Under the pieces are notes generated by a model, which did no database searches, was not told the origin of the DNA, and saw only the letters and a list, made by a program, of their open reading frames with translations. DNA of 6,096 bases from Omnitrophica WOR_2 bacterium RIFCSPHIGHO2_02_FULL_52_10 (lineage in GTDB: Bacteria > Omnitrophota > Gorgyraeia > Zapsychrales > Zapsychraceae): positions 1,481 to 7,576 of the forward strand of contig MHGR01000066.1 in the NCBI GenBank assembly GCA_001805655.1, given 5' to 3'. Positions 1 to 3,888 of the stretch are shown here, piece by piece. Position 1 is the stretch's first letter, and each line of letters opens with the position of its first letter. The translations under genes were made by a program, and so were the position numbers.

Positions 1-3
1 TAT

Positions 4-50
4 TAGTTACGTAACTGGTTTCCTCTGACAAATTAAGGAAAACCAGTACG
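4..50 (+). repeat. Dispersed hairpin repeat H2, copy A
   Basis: The element begins with the perfect 12-bp palindrome AGTTACGTAACT (5-16). It then forms an imperfect hairpin in which ACTGGTTTCCT (14-24) pairs with AGGAAAACCAGT (36-47). The same element, in the same orientation and differing mainly by three bases in the loop, recurs at 3043-3092. Its left side may continue beyond the window start. No reading frame crosses it: stop codons occur in all three forward frames within the first 28 bases. Confidence 0.8.
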
Positions 51-154
51 CTCCGGGTGCGATTGCGCCCCGCCTTGGCGGGGCTCATCGACATAAGTTG
101 TTGTCGGAATTAATCCCGTCCTCATTAACCTTTAAAATACGGGGAAATGAGGAC
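51..154. repeat. Gene-free leader with two hairpins
   Basis: No gene is visible here. GCCCCGCC (67-74) and GGCGGGGC (77-84) form a perfect 8-bp stem with a two-base loop. GTCCTCATT (118-126) pairs with AATGAGGAC (146-154) as a perfect 9-bp stem. A CCCCGC/GCGGGG core of this kind also occurs in the hairpins at 2672-2705 and 3751-3773, so this is probably a dispersed REP-like sequence. Neither hairpin is followed by a T-run, so neither looks like an intrinsic terminator. Confidence 0.6.
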
Positions 155-155
155 T

Positions 156-194
156 GTCCCAGCTTCATCTTTAAATTTTAAGGAAAGCTGGGAC
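156..194 (-). repeat. Dispersed hairpin repeat H3 (relative of 3010-3047)
   Basis: GTCCCAGCTT (156-165) pairs perfectly with AAGCTGGGAC (185-194) around an AT-rich loop. Read on the minus strand, its core AGCTTTCCTT...GATGAAGCT matches the hairpin at 3010-3047 on the plus strand. The outer arm bases differ in a way that keeps the pairing (CCAGCTT/AAGCTGG here, CTAGCTT/AAGCTAG there). The GGAC just upstream (151-154) plus a hairpin resembles the tetranucleotide-plus-palindrome layout of REP sequences moved by REP-associated tyrosine transposases; that link is inferred. Confidence 0.7.
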
Positions 195-262
195 GTCACG
201 TGAGCGCGAGCGAACATTGCGGGACAAGGTTAATTAGGGGACCGGCCGCCCCTACGGAAAAC

Positions 263-268
263 AGGAAA
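263..268 (+). promoter_or_regulatory. Shine-Dalgarno site that sets the tadC start
   Basis: AGGAAA lies three bases before the ATG at 272, a close but workable spacing. It favours this ATG over the in-frame GTG at 200. Starting at 200 would add 24 polar residues ahead of the first membrane segment, translated from sequence that resembles intergenic repeat DNA. A small hairpin, TAGGGG (235-240) with CCCCTA (249-254), sits just upstream and could affect ribosome access. Confidence 0.6.
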
Positions 269-271
269 CAT

Positions 272-1162
272 ATGTTCGTATTACTGTTACTTTGCGTTTA
301 TTTCTGCGCCTTCAGCTTCGTGCTGGGATTCACGCCGCTGCGATGGGAGAGCCGGCCGACCCTGGAGTCGCTTGGGATGGCGCCGATTCCAAGCAAGAAG
401 AAGAAAAGGAAGCTGTCTTCCATTTTGCTGGGGATTGCGGTCGTCAACAAGCCGCTCTGCCAGGGGCCGCTTAGAAAGAGGCTCGTCAAGGAGATGGCCA
501 TTGCCCGGGTCAACCTCTCTCCGGAGGAGTTTTTTCTGATAAAAGAGATCGTGGGCGCCGTGTTCCTCTTCCTTAGCTATCCATCCGTAACGGCCGACAT
601 CGTGGGGGGGTGGATTGGGCTGGGCATCGTGGGGGGATATATGGTGCCGGAGTTCTGGCTCAAGGGCAGGATTAAAAGGGTCAAGGCCGTCATCGTTAAA
701 GAGCTTCCGGACGCCATCGACCTGCTGGGGCTGTGCGTCAACGCGGGGCTGGATTTCATGCTTTCCCTGAAATGGGTGGTGGAAAAGTCCGCCCCCTCGG
801 TCATGATGGATGAGCTTAATACGGTCCTGCAGGAGATTAACGTCGGCAAGACCCGGCGCGACGCCATCAAAGACCTGGCGACCCGTTATGAATTGCCGGA
901 CCTCTCGACCTTTTCCCGCACACTCATACAGGCCGATAAAATGGGGACCTCCGTGACCGAGGCCCTCAATATCCTCTCCGAAGACATGCGCCTTGCCCGG
1001 TACCGGCGCGGGGAGCAATTGGCCCTGAAGGCCCCGATGAAGATGCTTGTCCCGCTTCTGCTTTTCATCTTTCCCGTGGTCGGCATTCTGGTCGCCGGCC
1101 CCATCCTGCTGGACTTCATGGAAAACAGCCCGTTCCAGCAGATGAGCGGCGCCGGGCGATAA
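272..1162 (+). CDS. tadC: TadC-like Flp/Tad pilus platform protein (T2SSF family)
   Basis: This 296-residue inner-membrane protein should be one of the two GspF-like platform subunits (TadB/TadC) that couple the TadA ATPase to Flp pilin assembly or secretion. Residues 1-20 form an N-terminal membrane helix. A basic stretch (KKKKRK, about 42-47) follows, then two membrane segments at about 88-105 and 111-126. The T2SSF domain spans about 144-280, with LPDAIDLLGLCVNAGLDF, the conserved ADKMGTSV and the basic RLARYRRGEQLALKAP stretch before the final membrane helix (257-280). Length and helix layout suit TadC; TadB is the main alternative. The ATG at 272 is preferred to the GTG at 200 because of its Shine-Dalgarno site and the immediate membrane helix. 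No tadA, tadB or tadD lies within the window: upstream there are over 270 gene-free bases, and downstream is an opposing gene. The coding strand carries G7 and G6 runs at 604-610 and 631-636. Confidence 0.88.
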   Translation: MFVLLLLCVYFCAFSFVLGFTPLRWESRPTLESLGMAPIPSKKKKRKLSSILLGIAVVNKPLCQGPLRKRLVKEMAIARVNLSPEEFFLIKEIVGAVFLFLSYPSVTADIVGGWIGLGIVGGYMVPEFWLKGRIKRVKAVIVKELPDAIDLLGLCVNAGLDFMLSLKWVVEKSAPSVMMDELNTVLQEINVGKTRRDAIKDLATRYELPDLSTFSRTLIQADKMGTSVTEALNILSEDMRLARYRRGEQLALKAPMKMLVPLLLFIFPVVGILVAGPILLDFMENSPFQQMSGAGR

Positions 1163-1167
1163 AATCT

Positions 1168-2331
1168 TCATTCCTCAAAAGCGTCAGACGCGTTTTTGTA
1201 ATTTAAGACCGTAAACTCCCTGCCCCGATGTTCCTCTCCCGCATGGATCACGATCGATCCGGAAATCTTGTCTTTAAAAAGTTTTTCAAAATACTTAAGC
1301 CCTTTAAGAAAATCGGCATGAAAAGTGGCGCTGGATTTTATTTCAACGCCTGTCAGGGTGTTTCCGGATTTGATAACCACATCAATCTCATGGTGGCGCT
1401 CGTCTCTGAAGAAGCAAAGATTGTGGTCCTGCCCGCGGTTAAACCGGTATTTCACCAATTCCATCACGACCATGTTCTCAAATAACGCGCCGCGTAATGG
1501 GTCGCGTGCCATCTGCGTTTCATTTTCAATGGCCAGAAGATAGGCCGCTAATCCGACATCGTAAAAGTAGAGTTTGGGCGATTTTGTAAGCCGTTTTCGG
1601 ATGTTGGCATAATACGGCTGTAACAGGAAAACAACGTACGATTCCTGCAGAATGGAAAGCCAGGCATTGACCGTTGGGACCGAGACGCCGATTTCCGATG
1701 CCAGGGCGCTGGCATTGAAAGTTTGCCCCACGCGGCCGGCGCATAAACGCACAAACTTCTGAAAATGACTTAAGTCCCTCAAATGAATGAGCGCCTTTAG
1801 ATCGCGCTCAATATAGGTCTGGTAATAATTACGGTAAGCCTTCGTCGGATCCAAATTTTCCGCATGAATGCGGGGATAAAAGCCTTTCAGCAAATGCTGA
1901 TCAACGGTGTGCCGGATATTTGCCGTTTTCAGCTCATCCATGCTCAGAGGAAGCAGGCATAAAAGCGCGGTTCGCCCGGCCAGAGACTGGGTCACGGTTT
2001 CCATAAGCTCGAAATTTCGGCTGCCGGTCAGAGTGAACCGGCCGCGCTGCTTGGTCTTATCAACGATTCCCTGGATATAAGATAAAAGTTCCGGCGCGCG
2101 CTGGACCTCATCCAGAATCAACCCTTTATCGCTGCTGGACAAGAAACTCCGCGGGTCCGCTTGGGCGGTTTCCCGGGTATCCGGCTCTTCAAGATTGTGA
2201 TATTGATGTTTTGGAAAATGCTTTTTGACCAATGTTGTTTTACCGGACTGGCGCGGGCCGGTTAGGGTAACCACCGGATATTGTTGGGCGGCAGTTTTGA
2301 GTTCAGCGTTCAATGCGCGCGTAATCAGCAT
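1168..2331 (-). CDS. ATP-binding protein, AAA_14 + DUF4143 family
   Basis: This 387-residue protein matches the widespread, poorly characterised family of P-loop ATPases with an N-terminal AAA_14 domain and a C-terminal DUF4143 domain. Visible motifs are the Walker A TGPRQSGKTT (24-33), the Walker B GLILDE (70-75), a sensor-like TGSRN (102-106) and the family motif SLAGR (116-120). A winged-helix-like part occupies about 188-240. In the C-terminal domain, HEIDVVI (314-320) and VEIKSS (329-334) have the spacing of a PD-(D/E)xK nuclease-like core (D317, E330, K332), although nuclease activity is not established for the family. The length is normal and the frame intact. Its 3' end lies five bases from the tadC stop in convergent orientation, with no terminator hairpin visible between them. 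The start is the ATG at 2331; no clear Shine-Dalgarno precedes it. Such genes often occur singly in accessory DNA, and nothing here links it to pili. Confidence 0.92.
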   Translation of the reverse strand: MLITRALNAELKTAAQQYPVVTLTGPRQSGKTTLVKKHFPKHQYHNLEEPDTRETAQADPRSFLSSSDKGLILDEVQRAPELLSYIQGIVDKTKQRGRFTLTGSRNFELMETVTQSLAGRTALLCLLPLSMDELKTANIRHTVDQHLLKGFYPRIHAENLDPTKAYRNYYQTYIERDLKALIHLRDLSHFQKFVRLCAGRVGQTFNASALASEIGVSVPTVNAWLSILQESYVVFLLQPYYANIRKRLTKSPKLYFYDVGLAAYLLAIENETQMARDPLRGALFENMVVMELVKYRFNRGQDHNLCFFRDERHHEIDVVIKSGNTLTGVEIKSSATFHADFLKGLKYFEKLFKDKISGSIVIHAGEEHRGREFTVLNYKNASDAFEE

Positions 2332-2421
2332 GGTTCAAGCATAACATAAAACTGCGTAAATTTAAAGTTTTAATTTAAAAATTCGCATGCGTGGCGCATC
2401 TGTTCAAGTGGTCAATTTTCG

Positions 2422-2514
2422 CAGCATAGGAAAGTATAAAAAGCGGAGGCTGCTAGAAAACTCCTTTCCTATGCAGCAAAGAAGATACGACGAACGAAGT
2501 GAGGAGTTTTCTTG
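2422..2514 (+). repeat. Compound hairpin repeat R2, left (uninterrupted) copy
   Basis: GCATAGGAAAG (2424-2434) pairs perfectly with CTTTCCTATGC (2464-2474), while AGAAAACTCC (2455-2464) pairs with GGAGTTTTCT (2503-2512). The two foldings share bases at 2464, so they interlock. The block CTGCTAGAAAACTCC through AGCAAAGAAGA and on to GGAGTTTTCTTG recurs inverted at 2989-3160. This copy holds the uninterrupted junction CGAACGAA (2491-2498), which in the right copy is split by an 84-nt insertion. No coding function is apparent. Confidence 0.8.
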
Positions 2515-2815
2515 CCGCCGCAAAAGAGAGATATTGAGCCCAACAGTCAAAGCCTTGTGGTCCCAGCGCAATTCTCGCCGAACGGCGAGAATTGGAGAAA
2601 TGTCTTCTACGGTAGGGGGCGACCAGACTCGCCTCTGCGAAGTTCTCCTTCGTTAAAACTTCGGAGAAATCCCGCCGAAGCCCCGCTAAGGCGGGGCGAA
2701 GGCGGACCTATCTGCGATAGACTTCGCTACGGCGGAGCAGGGTGGGTGGCCTGGGGCCAAGAGGTGGTAGGGGCGCAGTGTGCTGTCCCTACGGTAAAAT
2801 AAATATGTTCTGTTA
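2515..2815. repeat. Gene-free stretch with stacked hairpins
   Basis: No credible gene is seen; short open frames here read through palindromes. CAATTCTCGCCG (2569-2580) and CGGCGAGAATTG (2583-2594) form a perfect 12-bp stem with a two-base loop. A nested hairpin at 2672-2705 pairs CCGCC with GGCGG and GCCCCGC with GCGGGGC, separated by symmetrical GAA bulges. GTAGGG (2767-2772) pairs with CCCTAC (2787-2792). None is followed by a convincing T-run. These resemble REP-type dispersed palindromes rather than terminators. Confidence 0.65.
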
Positions 2816-2899
2816 AAATGTCCAATCTGTTTATTGGCAGAACGAAATATTATAATGTATTGCATAGAGTGGACATTATAATGTCCAGACTGGACATTT
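2816..2899. promoter_or_regulatory. TGGACAT inverted-repeat array, operator-like
   Basis: The heptamer TGGACAT occurs four times: inverted at 2818-2824, direct at 2870-2876, inverted at 2881-2887 and direct at 2891-2897. The middle pair forms the perfect 18-bp palindrome TGGACATTATAATGTCCA (2870-2887). The outermost pair is a longer inverted repeat: ATGTCCAATCTG (2818-2829) against CAGACTGGACAT (2886-2897), one mismatch in twelve. TATAAT hexamers occur at 2851-2856 and 2877-2882, the second inside the palindrome, but neither has a good -35 at the right distance. This could be an operator cluster or the ends of a tiny mobile element. The target gene is unclear. Confidence 0.45.
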
Positions 2900-2988
2900 A
2901 TCGAAATGTACATTGTAATCAACTAGGATCTGGTTAAAATTGGTAATTTCAAAGAACTAACAATACAACCACCCGGCGGTATTTTCCA

Positions 2989-3160
2989 CAAGAAAACTCC
3001 TCACTTCGTACTAGCTTTCCTTTATAAATTTTTAGATGAAGCTAGTTACGTAACTGGTTTCCTCTAAACTTAAATTAAGGAAAACCAGTACGTTCGTGTC
3101 TTCTTTGCTGTCTAGGAAGGGAGTTTTCTAGCAGTCTGAAAGTTTATGTATCCTAGACTG
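2989..3160 (-). repeat. Compound hairpin repeat R2, right (interrupted) copy
   Basis: This is an inverted copy of 2422-2514. CAAGAAAACTCCTCACTTCG (2989-3008) is the complement of the left copy's end, and GGAGTTTTCTAGCAG (3120-3134) matches CTGCTAGAAAACTCC at 2450-2464. The outer stem is GTCTAGGA (3110-3117) with TCCTAGAC (3151-3158), whereas the left copy has GCATAGG with CCTATGC. Two paired positions differ between copies but pairing is kept. An 84-nt segment (3009-3092) interrupts this copy. Confidence 0.75.
3009..3092 (+). mobile_element. 84-nt hairpin-bounded insertion (PATE/IS200-605-like)
   Basis: This segment is absent from the otherwise matching left copy of the host repeat. It has a hairpin at each end: ACTAGCTT (3010-3017) with AAGCTAGT (3040-3047), and ACTGGTTTCCT with AGGAAAACCAGT (H2, copy B, within 3043-3092). 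Its extreme ends also match as inverted repeats (TACT...TTTCC and GGAAA...AGTA). TTCG flanks it on both sides, while the uninterrupted copy has TTCGTTCG at that point, so it inserted without changing the flanking bases. No coding capacity is present. Insertion 3' of a tetranucleotide without duplication, with subterminal hairpins, is how IS200/IS605 derivatives behave; assignment to that group is inference. H2 recurs at 4-50. Confidence 0.5.
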
Positions 3161-3386
3161 GGACAAAACAGCATAATCCAGGACATATTTGAAAAAATCA
3201 ATACGCGCGAAGGGTTCCCCATCGAAAAATATAGAAAGCGCTTTCTAATTTCCTTCACGCGGCGCGAATGCAGTTTCTCGACGAGAAAACCGTGTTTTCT
3301 CGACTACAGAATTATAATTTATTTTATAAGAAGCTTAACTAGTTGTATAACAACGGGTTGCGGCTCTAAAAAAATCTTCCATTCCA
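3161..3386. other. AT-rich intergenic stretch with perfect palindromes
   Basis: No supportable gene is present. TAGAAAGCGCTTTCTA (3232-3247) is a perfect 16-bp palindrome. TTTCTCGACGAGAAA (3274-3288) is a perfect interrupted palindrome that overlaps the hairpin CGAGAAAAC/GTTTTCTCG (3282-3290 and 3294-3302, three-base loop). An 85-codon open frame starting at 3146 crosses all of these and has no ribosome-binding site. Its early part faintly resembles the start of a CheR-type methyltransferase and may be a decayed fragment. Confidence 0.5.
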
Positions 3387-3414
3387 TTGTTCTCGTCGTA
3401 TAATGTGCTATACT
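3387..3414 (+). promoter_or_regulatory. Sigma70-type promoter with extended -10
   Basis: TTGTTC (3387-3392) and TATACT (3409-3414) are separated by 16 bases, and TGC directly before the -10 gives an extended -10 element (TGCTATACT). Transcription would begin around 3421. The only downstream signal in range is the intrinsic terminator at 3518-3553, so the predicted product is a short RNA. A second TATAAT at 3399-3404 lacks a good -35. Confidence 0.5.
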
Positions 3415-3420
3415 TTCTAC

Positions 3421-3553
3421 GCGATAAACAGATAAACAAAATCAACTAATTTGGAATGCGATGCGTACTCAAGCCACGGGAAGCGCAATGCACAATAGAG
3501 TTGTTTTGTTGAACGATAAAAGGCTACCACTTTCCGCGGTAGCCTTTTTATTT
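3421..3553 (+). ncRNA. Candidate structured small RNA, about 133 nt
   Basis: Between a plausible promoter and a strong intrinsic terminator lies a transcript that folds well on paper. In stem P1, AACAAAA and CAACT (3435-3441, 3443-3447, one bulged U) pair with AGTTG and TTTTGTT (3499-3510). Inside it, P2 pairs TGCGATGCGT (3457-3466) with GCGCAATGCA (3483-3492), with one A-A mismatch and two G-U pairs, closing a 16-base loop at 3467-3482 that contains GCCACGGG. The terminator hairpin follows eight bases after P1. I do not recognise a known RNA or riboswitch family. It could be an independent small RNA, or a leader/attenuator for the large gene that starts 335 bases further on. Start and end are approximate. 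Confidence 0.45.
3518..3553 (+). terminator. Rho-independent terminator
   Basis: AAAAGGCTACC (3518-3528) pairs with GGTAGCCTTTT (3538-3548) around a nine-base loop. The T-run TTTTTATTT (3545-3553) forms the 3' side. The stem is a perfect 11 bp with the A-run/T-run flanks typical of an intrinsic terminator. The A-run before the stem means it could also work partly on the minus strand. Confidence 0.85.
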
Positions 3554-3582
3554 GTGCCCAGCTTGAAAATCAAAGGATAGCC

Positions 3583-3873
3583 ATGATCAGCAGCACGATA
3601 CAATTCTTAAAAGTAATTTTTATTAATATGCCGATTGTTAATAATATTATGTCCGCGGTGGTTTTTGCAGTAGGGGTGGCCAGGATCGCGCCTGTGTCAT
3701 TCATGCCCAACCTGTACGGCCGGCATGAGTGGCGCACGCGCATGGTGTTGACCCCGCCAAAAATCGGCGGGGTAAATCCCTCGACTTCGCTCGGGACTCC
3801 TTCGAGGGACCCTGAGCAACGTCGAAGGGTTCGCGCTTCTGGTTTATGTTCGCTCGCTTTGCTCACTCCATAA
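3583..3873 (+). CDS. Doubtful small ORF, 96 aa
   Basis: The only support is a good Shine-Dalgarno (AAAGGA at 3572-3577, five bases before the ATG) and a hydrophobic first third (about residues 1-38, including IQFLKVIFINMPIVNNIM). From about residue 38 onward the frame runs through REP-like palindromes at 3688-3830 and gives a low-complexity, Arg/Ser/Pro-rich sequence, as expected for non-coding repeat DNA. It ends 15 bases before the large gene's ATG. It may be a short membrane peptide gene whose 3' end has been overrun by repeats, or no gene at all. Confidence 0.2.
   Translation: MISSTIQFLKVIFINMPIVNNIMSAVVFAVGVARIAPVSFMPNLYGRHEWRTRMVLTPPKIGGVNPSTSLGTPSRDPEQRRRVRASGLCSLALLTP
3688..3741. repeat. 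REP-like imperfect palindrome
   Basis: GTGTCATTCATGCC (3694-3707) pairs with GGCATGAGTGGCGCAC (3722-3737), allowing G-T pairs and a two-base offset. The symmetry extends outward through GCGC-rich flanks. It has no T-run. It begins the group of palindromes that fills the space ahead of the large gene. Confidence 0.55.
3751..3773. repeat. GC-rich hairpin ACCCCGCC/GGCGGGGT
   Basis: ACCCCGCC (3751-3758) and GGCGGGGT (3766-3773) form a perfect 8-bp stem with a seven-base A-rich loop. The same CCCCGC/GCGGGG core is found at 67-84 and 2680-2697 with other loops, which suggests a dispersed family rather than a local regulator. Confidence 0.65.
3778..3830. repeat. REP-like palindrome of the CTTCGACTTCGCTC type
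   Basis: CCCTCGACTTCGCTCGGGA (3778-3796) is an imperfect inverted match to CCCTGAGCAACGTCGAAGGG (3810-3829). A small internal palindrome, TCCTTCGAGGGA (3798-3809), lies between them, giving a cruciform-like layout. Similar CCTTCGACTTCGCTC/GAGCGAAGTCGAAGG palindromes are common extragenic repeats in many uncultured bacteria. Confidence 0.65.
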
Positions 3874-3882
3874 ACCAAGCGC
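3833..3882 (+). repeat. Hairpin abutting the start of the large gene
   Basis: GCGCTT (3833-3838) plus GGTTTATG (3841-3848) pairs with CATAAACC (3869-3876) plus AAGCGC (3877-3882). That is 14 pairs with one two-base bulge, around a 20-base loop rich in GCTCGC/GCTCAC. The stem ends six bases before the ATG at 3889, exactly where a Shine-Dalgarno would be expected and none is seen. It may be a repeat that landed there, or a structure limiting ribosome access. Confidence 0.6.
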
Positions 3883-3888
3883 TCATTT

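Noticed and set aside
67..84. Intrinsic terminator from an upstream gene
   Set aside because: The stem is strong but is followed by CTCATCGACA rather than a T-run; it belongs to a hairpin type repeated elsewhere in the window.
200..271. GTG start at 200 giving a 24-residue longer TadC
   Set aside because: The added residues are polar and precede the first membrane helix. The sequence resembles intergenic repeat DNA, and a Shine-Dalgarno fits the ATG at 272.
287..1171. Long open frame on the minus strand opposite tadC (and shorter ones at 298-513, 577-870 and 886-1119)
   Set aside because: Shadows of a high-GC coding gene; their translations are His/Pro/Arg-rich with no domain, while the plus strand shows clear TadC motifs.
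2387..2922. Open frames of 78-96 codons in the repeat region
   Set aside because: They read through hairpins, lack ribosome-binding sites and show no protein-like composition.
3009..3092. Integron attC site
   Set aside because: The hairpins lack the paired RYYYAAC and GTTRRRY core boxes; the nearby GTTACGT does not fit the consensus.
2422..3160. CRISPR array
   Set aside because: Repeats are inverted, only two in number and of unequal length, with no regular spacers.
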